A stretch of 64,000 nucleotides of DNA, from contig CATVYJ010000003.1 of NCBI GenBank assembly GCA_958348245.1, forward strand, positions 175,544 through 239,543, written 5' to 3'. A program made the translations under genes and the position numbers. Of this stretch, positions 17,770 to 26,604 are shown piece after piece. Below the pieces are notes generated by a model that was not told the origin of the DNA, ran no database searches, and saw only the letters and a list, made by a program, of their open reading frames with translations. The number at the start of each line of letters is the position of its first letter. The stretch's first letter is position 1. Source of the stretch: an uncultured Veillonellaceae bacterium. Lineage in GTDB: Bacteria; Bacillota; Negativicutes; Veillonellales; Dialisteraceae.

Positions 17770-19080
17770 TTAACGGGACGCTTTTTCTTCCGCCACCCGC
17801 TTCATGGCGATTCGGCCCGCTTCGATAGTCTTTTCAATGTCTTCGCCGCTGTGCGCCCAGGACATGAAAATGGTCTCGAAAGGCGACGGAGCGAGATAGA
17901 TGCCCTGATCGAGCATCGCCCGGAACCACACGCGGAAAGAAACCGCATCCGCCGCGCACGCGTCGTGATAATTGATGACCGGCGCATCGCTGAAGAAGAG
18001 GCCGAACATGGAGCCCGACTGATGAAGCTGGACGGCGACGCCCGCTTCGTCCGCCGCTTCCTGCCAGCCCGCGAGGAGCTTCGTCACTTTCGCGGCCACT
18101 TTGTCATTGAAATCGGGGATGGACATCATGGTGCGAAGCGTGGCGATGCCCGCCGTCACGGCGAGAGGATTGCCCGAGAGCGTCCCCGCCTGATAGACCG
18201 AGCCGTCCGGCGCGATGCAGTTCATGATTTCCTTCCGCCCGCCGTACGCCGCCGCGGGCAGACCGCCGCCGATGATTTTTCCGAGGCAGGTCATGTCCGG
18301 ATGAATGCCGTACTTCGCCTGCGCGCCGTGGAAGTCCGTGCGGAAGCCGCACATCACTTCGTCAAAAATGAGGACGGCGCCATGCTTTTCCGTTTCTTCC
18401 CGGAGCGCGGGGAGGAAGCCCTCCACCGGGGGAATCATGCCCATATTGCCCGCCACCGGCTCCACGATGACTGCGGCGATCTGATCGCCTTCGCTGTCCA
18501 TCATGGCGCGGAATGCGGCGATGTCGTTGTAGGGCACGACGAGCGTGTCCTGCGCGGTGCCTTTCGTGACGCCCGCGCTGTCGGGCCTGCCGAAGGTGGA
18601 CGCGCCGGAGCCGGCCTTCACGAGGAGGCTGTCCCCGTGGCCGTGATAGCATCCTTCAAATTTCAGGATCTTGTCGCGGCCCGTGTAGCCCCGCGCTGCG
18701 CGGAGCGCGCTCATGGTAGCTTCCGTGCCGGAAGAGACGAGGCGCAGCTTTTCGATGGACGGAAGGATCTCCGTGATGAGCTCCGCCAGCTCCGTTTCAA
18801 GGAGCGTGGGCGCGCCGTAACTGGTGCTCTTCTCCGCCGCTTTCTGGATGGCGGCGATCACCGCGGGATGGGCGTGGCCGAGGATCATGGGGCCCCATGA
18901 TCCCACGTAGTCGATGTAGGTGTTCCCGTCGATGTCGGTGATGTACGCGCCCTTCGCATGATCGATGAACGGCGGAGGGCATCCCATGTGAGGATAGGAC
19001 CGGACCGGGCTGTTCACTCCGCCGGGCATATATTTCCGCGCTTCTTCAAAGGCTTTTTCGGATTTGGAGAGGCTGATCAT
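17770..19080 (-). CDS. hemL: Glutamate-1-semialdehyde 2,1-aminomutase
   Basis: HemL converts glutamate 1-semialdehyde to 5-aminolevulinate, the second committed step of the C5 tetrapyrrole route. The 436-residue PLP enzyme has MPGGVNSPVRS (about 18-28), VSSGTEATMSALRAARG (about 119-135) and the PLP lysine in CLGKIIGGGLP (about 265). The ATG at 19080 overlaps the hemB stop (ATGA), so the two are translationally coupled. The frame extends upstream through hemB without a better start. It is the last gene of the operon. Confidence 0.97.
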   Translation of the reverse strand: MISLSKSEKAFEEARKYMPGGVNSPVRSYPHMGCPPPFIDHAKGAYITDIDGNTYIDYVGSWGPMILGHAHPAVIAAIQKAAEKSTSYGAPTLLETELAELITEILPSIEKLRLVSSGTEATMSALRAARGYTGRDKILKFEGCYHGHGDSLLVKAGSGASTFGRPDSAGVTKGTAQDTLVVPYNDIAAFRAMMDSEGDQIAAVIVEPVAGNMGMIPPVEGFLPALREETEKHGAVLIFDEVMCGFRTDFHGAQAKYGIHPDMTCLGKIIGGGLPAAAYGGRKEIMNCIAPDGSVYQAGTLSGNPLAVTAGIATLRTMMSIPDFNDKVAAKVTKLLAGWQEAADEAGVAVQLHQSGSMFGLFFSDAPVINYHDACAADAVSFRVWFRAMLDQGIYLAPSPFETIFMSWAHSGEDIEKTIEAGRIAMKRVAEEKASR

Positions 19081-20072
19081 TTCCCCGCTTCCTCCTTCAT
19101 CCACTTCACGGCGTCGATGGCGTGGTAGGTGATGATGATGTCCGCGCCGGCGCGCTTCATGCTGGTGAGCGATTCGAGGACGATGCGCTTCTCGTCGATC
19201 CAGCCGTTCGCCGCGGCGGCTTTCACCATGGCGTATTCGCCGCTCACGTTGTACACCGCCACGGGCCGGTCGATGCGGTCGCGCACCTGCCGGACGACAT
19301 CCAGATAGGTCAGGGCCGGCTTCACCATGATGATGTCCGCCCCTTCGTCCAGGTCGAGGTCCACTTCCTTCATGGCTTCGCGGACGTTCGCCGGGTCCAT
19401 CTGGTAGCCCCGGCGGTCGCCGAAGTGCGGCGCGGAGTCCGCGGCGTCGCGGAACGGGCCGTAGAAAGCGGAGGCGTACTTCACGGCGTAGGACATGATG
19501 ATCGTATTCTGCAGGCCGTCCGCGTCGAGCGCTTCCCGCAGGGCGTGGATGCGGCCGTCCATCATGTCGGAGGGCGCGATGATGTCCGCGCCGCATTCCG
19601 CCTGCGACACTGCGACTTTCGCGAGAAGCGGCAGGGTCTTGTCGTTGTCCACTTCATGCCCGCAGAGGCAGCCGCAGTGGCCGTGGCTCGTGTACTGGCA
19701 GAGGCACACATCGCCCACGATGACCAGATCCGGCACGGCCTGCTTGATGGCCTTGATGGCGCGCTGCACCGGGCTCGTCATGTCCCACGCAGACGAGCCG
19801 ATTTCGTCCTTGTATTCGGGCAGGCCGAACACTTCCACCGCGGGGATGCCCATTTCGTACAGTTCTTCCGCCAGCTTCACCGCGTTGTCCACAGAGAGGT
19901 GGTAGCAGTTCGGCATGCTCGGGATTTCTTCCTTCACATTCCTGCCGGGCACGACAAAAATCGGATACACGAAGTCCTTCGGGGTGAGCACGGTTTCGCG
20001 GACCATGCTGCGGATGGCTTCGGTTCTTCTGAGACGACGAGGACGTAATGCATTGAATTTCATTGTTGTCAC
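19077..20072 (-). CDS. hemB: Delta-aminolevulinic acid dehydratase (porphobilinogen synthase)
   Basis: HemB condenses two 5-aminolevulinate molecules into porphobilinogen. The 331-residue protein has the zinc-type cysteine cluster DVCLCQYTSHGHCGCL (about 120-135), a Schiff-base lysine in VKYASAFYGPFR (about 199), and the second active-site lysine in IIMVKPALTYLD (about 251). I keep the GTG at 20072 because AGGA lies 6 bases upstream; the ATG three codons later is also possible. It lies between cobA-hemD and hemL. Confidence 0.96.
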   Translation of the reverse strand: MTTMKFNALRPRRLRRTEAIRSMVRETVLTPKDFVYPIFVVPGRNVKEEIPSMPNCYHLSVDNAVKLAEELYEMGIPAVEVFGLPEYKDEIGSSAWDMTSPVQRAIKAIKQAVPDLVIVGDVCLCQYTSHGHCGCLCGHEVDNDKTLPLLAKVAVSQAECGADIIAPSDMMDGRIHALREALDADGLQNTIIMSYAVKYASAFYGPFRDAADSAPHFGDRRGYQMDPANVREAMKEVDLDLDEGADIIMVKPALTYLDVVRQVRDRIDRPVAVYNVSGEYAMVKAAAANGWIDEKRIVLESLTSMKRAGADIIITYHAIDAVKWMKEEAGK

Positions 20073-20136
20073 TCACTTTCCTGATGATGCAGAAATTTTC
20101 TCGAAATCTATGACAAAGCGCCGGAGCGCGTTGCCG

Positions 20137-21648
20137 TTATTGTTTCGCCGCGATGGCTTCCACGAGGCCGTCGATGGTGTACACGTCGGACACCACGCCC
20201 GGCGTAAGGCCGTACTCCCGGCAGGCGTCGGCCGTGATGGGGCCGATGCAGGCGAGCATGCACCGCCGGATGGCGTCCAGTTTATCCGGCGCCATGGCGA
20301 CGAGATTATGCACGGTGGACGAACTGGTGAGGGTGATGATATCCACGTTCCCTCCGTCGAGGAGTTCGTTCAGTTTTTTCCGGTTTTCCTCTTCGCAGAT
20401 GGTGCGGTACGCTTCCGCCACGTCTACTTCCGCGCCGGCTGCGCGCAGACCGTCCGCCAGGATTTCCCGCGCCACTTTCGCCCGGGGAAGGAAAATCTTC
20501 GTTCCCGGCCCCACCTGCGGCACGAGCGCTTCAAGGAGCCCTTCCGCCTTGTATTCCGCCGGCAGGACGTCCGCACGCACGCCGTACGGGCGGAGCGCCA
20601 GATCTGTGGCCGGGCCGATGCAGGCGATCCGGGCCCCGCCGAGGGCCCGCGTATCGTATCCCCGGGCAAAGAGCCGGCGGAAGAAGCAGTCCACCCCGTT
20701 CTGGCTGGTGAAGATCACCCAGTCATACCCGCGCAGCTTTTCGATGCCCGCATCCAGGCTGGCAAACTGATCGGACGGATCGGCGATGGAAATCACCGGG
20801 AGCTCGATGCATTCCGCGCCGAGAGACTCCAGGTGCTTCGTAAGCCGCGACGCCTGGCTGCGGGAGCGCGTCACCACCACCCGTTTGCCGAAGAGCGGCT
20901 TATTGTCAAACCAGCGCATCTCTTCCCGGAGGCGCACCACGTCGCCCACCACGAAGACCGCCGGGGGCCGGATGCCCTTTTCTTCCACATCGCGTCCCGC
21001 GCGGCCGAGGGTGGTCTCGTACACTTCCTGATAGGGGCGGGTCCCCCACCGGATGAACGCCGCCGGCGTATCCGCGCTCCGACCGTACTTCATGAGGTTC
21101 TCCGCGATGGCCCCCGCCTGGTGGACGCCCATGAGAAAAATCAGTGTGTCCACGCCGCCGGCGAGCTTGTCCCAGTGGATGGACGATTCCTTCTTCGTGG
21201 GGTCCTCGTGGCCGGTGATGACGGCAAAAGAGGCGGCCACCCTGCGGTGCGTCACGGGGATGCCCGCGTAGGCCGGTGCCGCGATGGCGCTCGTCACGCC
21301 GGGCACCACTTCATAGGGCACGCCCTCTGCGCGCAGCTCGAGGATTTCCTCGCCGCCCCGGCCGAATACGAAGGGATCGCCCCCCTTGAGCCGGGCGACG
21401 GTCTTCCCTTCCTTTCCCTTTTCGGCAATGAGGCGGCTGATATCCTCCTGCTTCATGGTGTGATTCCCGCACATCTTGCCCACATACACATACTCCGCTT
21501 TCGGATTGGCGAAAGCAAGCAGCCGGTGATCGGCCAGATAGTCGCCGACGATGACGTCCGCCTCTTCGAGGCAGCGTTTCCCCTTCAGCGTCAGCAGCTC
21601 CGGGTCTCCCGGCCCCGCGCCGATCAGGTATACGATCCCTTTTCCCAT
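20137..21648 (-). CDS. cobA-hemD: Uroporphyrinogen-III C-methyltransferase / uroporphyrinogen-III synthase fusion
   Basis: Two enzymes are joined in one 503-residue chain. Residues 1 to about 245 are the SAM-dependent methyltransferase that makes precorrin-2 (VYLIGAGPGDPELLTLKG, then VARLKGGDPFVFGRGGEE and the PGVTSAIAAPAYAGIPVTHR loop). Residues from about 250 to the end are the uroporphyrinogen-III synthase (GKRVVVTRSRSQ, VIFTSQNGVDCF, LTSSSTVHNL). The fusion is common in Firmicutes and channels hydroxymethylbilane toward siroheme and cobalamin. GAGGAG precedes the ATG at 21648. It follows hemC by 22 bases. Confidence 0.96.
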   Translation of the reverse strand: MGKGIVYLIGAGPGDPELLTLKGKRCLEEADVIVGDYLADHRLLAFANPKAEYVYVGKMCGNHTMKQEDISRLIAEKGKEGKTVARLKGGDPFVFGRGGEEILELRAEGVPYEVVPGVTSAIAAPAYAGIPVTHRRVAASFAVITGHEDPTKKESSIHWDKLAGGVDTLIFLMGVHQAGAIAENLMKYGRSADTPAAFIRWGTRPYQEVYETTLGRAGRDVEEKGIRPPAVFVVGDVVRLREEMRWFDNKPLFGKRVVVTRSRSQASRLTKHLESLGAECIELPVISIADPSDQFASLDAGIEKLRGYDWVIFTSQNGVDCFFRRLFARGYDTRALGGARIACIGPATDLALRPYGVRADVLPAEYKAEGLLEALVPQVGPGTKIFLPRAKVAREILADGLRAAGAEVDVAEAYRTICEEENRKKLNELLDGGNVDIITLTSSSTVHNLVAMAPDKLDAIRRCMLACIGPITADACREYGLTPGVVSDVYTIDGLVEAIAAKQ

Positions 21649-21670
21649 ACAATCTCCTCAATATACGAAA

Positions 21671-22597
21671 TCACTTGTTTGCAATGGCTTCGAGCACGGC
21701 CCGGCCGCCGTCGTCCAGCAGCGCGTCCGCCACGGCTGTCCCCAGCCGCTCCGCATCCGGCAGCGCGCCGCACACGGACCGGCGGTAAAAGGTCTGTCCG
21801 TCTTCCGAAGCGATGAATGCGTCCACCCGCAGGCCGTCTCCATCCTCTGCGGCAAACGCGCCGGCGGGCACTTTGCAGTCGCCGCCCACGCAGCCCAGGA
21901 AGGCACGCTCCGCAGCGATGCACGACGCCACGCGCGCATTGTGCAGAAATGCCAGCATCTGCCGCGTCTCTTCATCATTCTTCCGCACTTCCACGGCCAT
22001 GACGCCCTGCCCCGCGGCGGGGATGCTGTCTTCCGTGGAAAGGTACGAGGCGATGCGGTCCCCAAGGCCGAGGCGCTTCAGTCCCGCCGCCGCAAGGATG
22101 ACCGCGTCGTACTGCCCTTCGTCGAGCTTCCGGAGGCGGGTCTGGACGTTGCCCCGGAGCGACTCCACGACAAGATCCGGCCGGCGGTGCAGGAGCTGCG
22201 ACTGCCGGCGCAGGCTGGACGTGCCCACCTTCGCCCCCGCGGGAAGCGCCTCCACGCCCGGATACCGGAGCGATACGAAGGCGTCCCGCGGGTCTTCCCG
22301 GTCGGTCACCGCCGCCAGAGTGAAATCTTCCGGCAGCTCCGCCGGCATGTCTTTCAGGCTGTGCACGGCCATGTCCGCCCGCCCTTCGCGCATGAGTTCC
22401 TCCAGCTCCCGGATAAAGAGCCCCTTCCCTCCGATCTCCGCGAGAGGCCTATTCAGGATTTCATCGCCCCGGGTGGACACGGGCAAAAGCTCCACAGTCA
22501 GTCCGGGATACTGCTCCCGGAGGCGCTGCGCCACATACTCCGCCTGCCACAGGGCGAGCACGCTTTTCCGCGTGCCGATGATGAGTTTATTTTTCAC
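21671..22597 (-). CDS. hemC: Hydroxymethylbilane synthase (porphobilinogen deaminase)
   Basis: HemC polymerises four porphobilinogen units. The 308-residue protein has IIGTRKSVLALWQAE at the N-terminus, VHSLKDMPAEL (about 78-88) with the catalytic Asp, and GTSSLRRQSQLL (about 125-136). The dipyrromethane-binding cysteine should be the one in CVGGDCKVPAGA (about 240-251). The start is GTG at 22597 with AAGGAGG 6 bases upstream, and the gene overlaps hemA by 11 bases. Confidence 0.96.
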   Translation of the reverse strand: MKNKLIIGTRKSVLALWQAEYVAQRLREQYPGLTVELLPVSTRGDEILNRPLAEIGGKGLFIRELEELMREGRADMAVHSLKDMPAELPEDFTLAAVTDREDPRDAFVSLRYPGVEALPAGAKVGTSSLRRQSQLLHRRPDLVVESLRGNVQTRLRKLDEGQYDAVILAAAGLKRLGLGDRIASYLSTEDSIPAAGQGVMAVEVRKNDEETRQMLAFLHNARVASCIAAERAFLGCVGGDCKVPAGAFAAEDGDGLRVDAFIASEDGQTFYRRSVCGALPDAERLGTAVADALLDDGGRAVLEAIANK

Positions 22598-23873
22598 CTG
22601 CGGCCTCCTTGATGTCCAGCTGGAAAATGCGCTCCATGTTCGCCTTTTCCGCCAGCTCTTCCGGCGTGCCGGCGGCGCTGTTCAGGCGGATCATGGGCTC
22701 CCGGAGCAGTTTTCGTACGATCACGTGCGTCATGTGGTCGATAATCTTTTCATCCTCTTCGGTGAGGCCCTCGATCTTCGCCAGCGCTTTCCGCTGCTCC
22801 CGGGCGCGGATGTGCTCCGCCTTGTCCGAAAGGGACACCATGACCGGGCGGGTGCTCAGATACGTGAAGCGTTCCTCGATGGAGGCGATTTCCTCCTCGA
22901 TGATGAGCTTCGCCCGTTCCGCCTCCCCCTCGCGGAAGCGGATATTCTCCTCGACGATCTGCTGCAGATCATCGATATTGATGAGCGTCACGCCCTTGAT
23001 GTTCCCCACTTCCGGATCGGAGTCGCGGGGCACGGCGATATCGATGACGATGACCGGCCGGTTGCTCCGGCGGTTCATGAGCTGCCGCATATCCCACGGC
23101 TTGATGATATACTGCGTCGCTCCGGTGGAACTGATGAGGATATCCGCCTCGTCCGCCGCCTGAAACGCCCGGTCAAAGGGCACCGCCCGTCCGCCCATCT
23201 TGAGCGCGAGCGCCTGCGCCCGTTCGAGGTGCCGGTTCGTCACGATGACGGACTTGAGCCCTTTGCCCTGCAGATTCTTCACCGTGAGTTCCGCCGTCTC
23301 CCCTGCGCCGAAAATGAGCGCCGTCCGTCCTTCGAGCGAACCCAGGATGTGCTGCGCCATCTGCACCGCCGCATAGCTGACGGAAACCGCGTTGTAGGAA
23401 ATGTGCGTCTCCGTGCGCACCCGCTTCCCGCAGGTGATCGCCCGGTGGAAAAGCGTATTCAGGATGGTCCCCGTCGCCTTTTCCGCAAGCGCCATGGTAT
23501 AGGCGGTCTTCACCTGATTCAGGATCTGGCTCTCGCCGAGCACCATGGAGTCCAGCCCGGACACCACGTCGAAGAGATGGCGGATGCACGCTTCTCCCTC
23601 AAAATAGTAGAAATACTCCGGCTTCGCATCGGCTTTCGTATTGCCCGACACGGTCAGGAAAAAATTCTGCAGCGATTCTTTCCCCGCACCGCTGCTGAGG
23701 ACGGCGTACATTTCCGTCCGGTTGCACGTCGAGAGAATGACCGCTTCCTCGATCCCCTCCAGATCGTGGATGTGGCGCAGTCCGCTTCGGATGCTTTCCG
23801 CCGTCATGGCGAACTTCTCCCGGATTTCCACGGGCACTGTCTTATGATTCAGGCCCAAAACCACCCATTGCAT
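22587..23873 (-). CDS. hemA: Glutamyl-tRNA reductase
   Basis: HemA reduces glutamyl-tRNA to glutamate 1-semialdehyde with NADPH, the first step of tetrapyrrole synthesis in the C5 route. The 428-residue protein starts MQWVVLGLNHKTVPVEIREK, has the catalytic Cys50 in STCNRTEMY, an NADPH-binding LIFGAGETAEL (about 186-196) and the C-terminal dimerisation helix. It overlaps the preceding dehydrogenase gene by 32 bases, a layout (sirC-like then hemA) typical of Firmicute siroheme/cobalamin operons. Confidence 0.97.
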   Translation of the reverse strand: MQWVVLGLNHKTVPVEIREKFAMTAESIRSGLRHIHDLEGIEEAVILSTCNRTEMYAVLSSGAGKESLQNFFLTVSGNTKADAKPEYFYYFEGEACIRHLFDVVSGLDSMVLGESQILNQVKTAYTMALAEKATGTILNTLFHRAITCGKRVRTETHISYNAVSVSYAAVQMAQHILGSLEGRTALIFGAGETAELTVKNLQGKGLKSVIVTNRHLERAQALALKMGGRAVPFDRAFQAADEADILISSTGATQYIIKPWDMRQLMNRRSNRPVIVIDIAVPRDSDPEVGNIKGVTLINIDDLQQIVEENIRFREGEAERAKLIIEEEIASIEERFTYLSTRPVMVSLSDKAEHIRAREQRKALAKIEGLTEEDEKIIDHMTHVIVRKLLREPMIRLNSAAGTPEELAEKANMERIFQLDIKEAAGEK

Positions 23874-24480
23874 GTCGAATATACTCCTCTGCTTCTTCTA
23901 ACTGTCCTTCCGCGACGCGGCGCATCACGTCTCCGCTGAACGCCGCGCGCCAGAATGCTTCCCGCGCACGGCTTCCCTCGATGGTCTCCTTCGCTTCCTC
24001 CCGGAGCGCCGCCAGCCGGTCCAGCCATTCCCCGAAATTCTCCGGGATCTCCGCTTCCAGCCACTGCCGGATGTACCGGGAAAAGGCGGGCGACCTGCCC
24101 TCGGTGGAGACGGCCACGGTGAGGCTTCCCCGCTCGAAATGGGCGGGCAGGGTGCAGTTTCCCAGAGCGGGAAAATCCGCCGCATTATAGAGAAACCGCT
24201 CTCTGGCCGCCGCTTCGGAGAGATACCGCGCCACGCGCACATCGCCGGTCGTGGAGACTACGAGGTCTGCCCCCCGCTCCATACCCGGCAGAAATGATGT
24301 CCGCTCCCAGCGGAGGCGTCCTTCGGCGGCAAGCGCTGAAAATTCGGGAACGCCCTCCGGCGCGACGACCGTCACCTCCGCCTTCGCCGCAAGCAGCCCC
24401 CGCGCTTTGCGCAGCGCCACATGCCCGGCTCCGGCCACGAGGCACGGCCGTCCCTCCGCTTTCCAGTTGAGCGGATACAT
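23842..24480 (-). CDS. Precorrin-2 dehydrogenase / sirohydrochlorin ferrochelatase family protein
   Basis: The 212-residue protein matches the N-terminal NAD-binding module of CysG, as in SirC/Met8/YlnF. It starts MYPLNWKAEGRPCLVAGAGH with a GAGHVALRKARGL dinucleotide site (about 17-29), LVVSTTGDVRVARYLSEAA (about 72-90) and YNAADFPALGNCTLPAHFERG (about 97-117, part of the active region). It oxidises precorrin-2 to sirohydrochlorin; whether it also inserts iron cannot be judged. It heads the operon; GAGGTG precedes the ATG, and an extended -10 (TGA-TAGAAT, 24498-24503) lies just upstream. Confidence 0.9.
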   Translation of the reverse strand: MYPLNWKAEGRPCLVAGAGHVALRKARGLLAAKAEVTVVAPEGVPEFSALAAEGRLRWERTSFLPGMERGADLVVSTTGDVRVARYLSEAAARERFLYNAADFPALGNCTLPAHFERGSLTVAVSTEGRSPAFSRYIRQWLEAEIPENFGEWLDRLAALREEAKETIEGSRAREAFWRAAFSGDVMRRVAEGQLEEAEEYIRHAMGGFGPES

Positions 24481-24564
24481 CTAATCACCTCTTAACTATT
24501 CTATCACCGGACGCAAGGAAAACCGCAGGAAATTCTTATAATCTCCCCGGAAATTCCTCCGCCC

Positions 24565-24840
24565 TCATACGATATTGGAAAAGCGCTCCACCGCTTTGGT
24601 GAAATTGGCGATGGTTTTGTCCGCGTCGCCGTTCAGAATGCCGTCGCGCACACAGTGCTGCAGATGCCCTTCCAGCACAATCTGCCCCACCCTGTGCAGA
24701 GCCGACTTCGCCGCGTTGATCTGGGCGAGCATGTCCTCGCAGGGAATATCTTCATCCACCATGCGGTCGATGGCGTTGACCTGGCCGGCAATTTTTCTCA
24801 GCCGGCGGTGCAGGTTGTCCGTATCCATGCACTGTTTCAT
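24565..24840 (-). CDS. CsoR-family metal-sensing transcriptional regulator
   Basis: CsoR/RcnR/FrmR proteins are all-helical repressors released from DNA by copper, nickel or formaldehyde. In this 91-residue protein Cys34, His59 and Cys63 reproduce the C-x24-H-x3-C spacing of copper-binding CsoR, which favours a copper sensor; the persulfide sensor CstR lacks the His. The gene overlaps rnhB by 4 bases (ATGA), with AAGGAGGAG as ribosome site inside rnhB. No copper exporter or chaperone gene is adjacent, so its target must lie elsewhere. Confidence 0.9.
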   Translation of the reverse strand: MKQCMDTDNLHRRLRKIAGQVNAIDRMVDEDIPCEDMLAQINAAKSALHRVGQIVLEGHLQHCVRDGILNGDADKTIANFTKAVERFSNIV

Positions 24841-25637
24841 TGGCTCTCCTCCTTTTCGATGTAAAAATGAGCCCGTCCGTCTTCCAGCATGGACCGCACC
24901 GGGTCGAAGCTCTTCCGGTGGATGGGCGTGATGCCGTACCTTTCGATGGCCGCAATGTGCTCCGCCGTGCCGTATCCCTTGTTCCGGGCAAAATCGTATT
25001 CGGGATACCGCTCCGCATAGTCGTCCATGAGATGATCCCGGTGGACTTTCGCCACGATGGACGCCGCCGCGACGGACGCGCTCTTCGCGTCCCCGTGGAC
25101 GAGAGAGAGGACGGGCACGGAAAAATGAAGCGGCATGGCGTCCACGATGACCGCTTCCGGCGGGACGGCAAGGCGCTTCACCGCTTCGTACATGGCCATC
25201 ATGGTCGCTTCGTAAATATTGAGCGCGTCGATTTCCTCCGGAGGCAGGCTCACGACGGACACCGCCGCCGCTTCCCGGCGGATGGCTTCCGCCAGTTCCT
25301 CCCGGCGCTTCGGAGTGACCTTCTTCGAGTCATTCAGCCCCGCAGCGAACCAGTGCGGCGGCAGAATCACCGCCGCGGCCGTCACCGGCCCCGCAAGCGG
25401 CCCCCGCCCCACTTCGTCGATGCCCGCCACATACCGCACGCCCTTTTTATAGAACTCCGATTCATAGCGGTACAGCGCCTCCACCCGGGCCATTTCCGCA
25501 TTTTCCCGCTCCAGGCGCCGCAGGTACGCCGCGGCGAGATCCCGCACGCCCTTCCGGGGATCGGCGGCGAGCGCCGCGACCGTTTCCGGATCCGCGTCAG
25601 GCGAACGGAGCAGCACCCGCACCTCCGCGATGGTCAT
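24837..25637 (-). CDS. rnhB: Ribonuclease HII
   Basis: RNase HII removes ribonucleotides and RNA-DNA hybrids from DNA. The 266-residue product has an N-terminal extension of about 65 residues, then the active core GIDEVGRGPLAGPV (about 72-85) with Asp-Glu, VDAMPLH (about 164) and VHGDAKSASVAAASIVAK. GAGGAAG precedes the ATG, and the gene is 4 bases coupled to the rbgA stop. The rbgA-rnhB order is common in Firmicutes. Confidence 0.95.
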   Translation of the reverse strand: MTIAEVRVLLRSPDADPETVAALAADPRKGVRDLAAAYLRRLERENAEMARVEALYRYESEFYKKGVRYVAGIDEVGRGPLAGPVTAAAVILPPHWFAAGLNDSKKVTPKRREELAEAIRREAAAVSVVSLPPEEIDALNIYEATMMAMYEAVKRLAVPPEAVIVDAMPLHFSVPVLSLVHGDAKSASVAAASIVAKVHRDHLMDDYAERYPEYDFARNKGYGTAEHIAAIERYGITPIHRKSFDPVRSMLEDGRAHFYIEKEESQ

Positions 25638-26491
25638 GGCGCTTCCTCCGGCACGGCATCCAGCGTGATCCTCCCGAGCCGTCCGCTCCGGAAATCGTGA
25701 AGGATCGCCTGCTGGGCCCGTCCGTAATCGATGGCTCCGCCCGGCAGGAGGCAGCCCCGGCGCTCGCCCGCCGCACGGATGAGAAGCTGCGGGTCCGCAC
25801 TGACGTCTTCAATGCCGTATTTGTCCCGGAGCGTTTCCGGCGTCACCTCCGCGATCGCCGTCATGAGCGCCGGCACGATCTCGTCGGGATCAAACACATC
25901 CCCCGCGATGGCCCCGGTAGCGGCGAGGCGCATGGCCGCCGTCTGGTCCTCAAATTTCGGCCACAGCACCCCCGGCGTGTCGAGCAGGTCCATCCCATCC
26001 TGGAGACGCACCCACTGCTTGCCCCGGGTGTGGCCCGGCGTATTGGCCGTACGCGCCGCTTTCGTCCCCGCCAGGCGGTTGATGAGCGTGGACTTCCCCA
26101 CGTTGGGGATGCCGAGAATCATGAGGCGCACCGGCCGGTTCCGGAGGCCCCGGCGGAGCCATTTCTGAATGACCGGCTGCGCAGCCTCGTGAATGGCCCT
26201 CACGAGCACTTTCTTGCTCTGGGGCTTCGTGCTGTCGAGAGGAATGGCCGTCAGCCCCTTCGCCCGGTAGTACGCCACCCACTGCGCCGTCGCTTCCGGG
26301 TCCGCCAGATCCGATTTGTTCAGGATGACGATGCGCGGCTTGCCCGCGGTGAGTTCGGAAATCATGGGGTTCGCGCTTGAAGAAGGAATGCGCGCGTCCA
26401 GCAGTTCCGCCACCAGATCCACCGCTTTCAGATGCTCCACGATGAGCCGCTTCGTCTTGGCCATATGGCCGGGGAACCATTGTATCAGCAT
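25634..26491 (-). CDS. rbgA: Ribosome biogenesis GTPase
   Basis: This is a circularly permuted GTPase needed for assembly of the 50S subunit (YlqF/RbgA). In 285 residues the G4 motif comes first, LNKSDLAD (about 58-65), followed by the P-loop GIPNVGKSTLINRL (about 127-140) and the G3 DTPGVLWPK (about 173-181). It starts MLIQWFPGHMAKTKR, the family signature. AAGGAG precedes the ATG at 26491. It is the first gene of the rbgA-rnhB-csoR unit. Confidence 0.96.
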   Translation of the reverse strand: MLIQWFPGHMAKTKRLIVEHLKAVDLVAELLDARIPSSSANPMISELTAGKPRIVILNKSDLADPEATAQWVAYYRAKGLTAIPLDSTKPQSKKVLVRAIHEAAQPVIQKWLRRGLRNRPVRLMILGIPNVGKSTLINRLAGTKAARTANTPGHTRGKQWVRLQDGMDLLDTPGVLWPKFEDQTAAMRLAATGAIAGDVFDPDEIVPALMTAIAEVTPETLRDKYGIEDVSADPQLLIRAAGERRGCLLPGGAIDYGRAQQAILHDFRSGRLGRITLDAVPEEAP

Positions 26492-26568
26492 ACGTTGCTC
26501 CTTATAAAAACACTCTTTTTATCATACCATAAACGCCTTCAAATTTTTATCCTTTCCCGGACGAATGC

Positions 26569-26598
26569 AAAAAAGGCCGGCCCCTTCCGGGACCGGCC
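26569..26598 (-). terminator. Terminator after the pit gene
   Basis: The minus strand reads GGCCGGTCCC, a GGAA loop, GGGGCCGGCC, then six T residues: a strong hairpin just past the pit stop at 26605. Confidence 0.9.
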
Positions 26599-26604
26599 CC
26601 TGTT

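Noticed and set aside
17770..19596. An upstream extension of hemL with about 170 extra N-terminal residues
   Set aside because: The extension overlaps hemB entirely in another frame and is low-complexity; the ATG at 19080 gives the normal family N-terminus and is coupled to the hemB stop.
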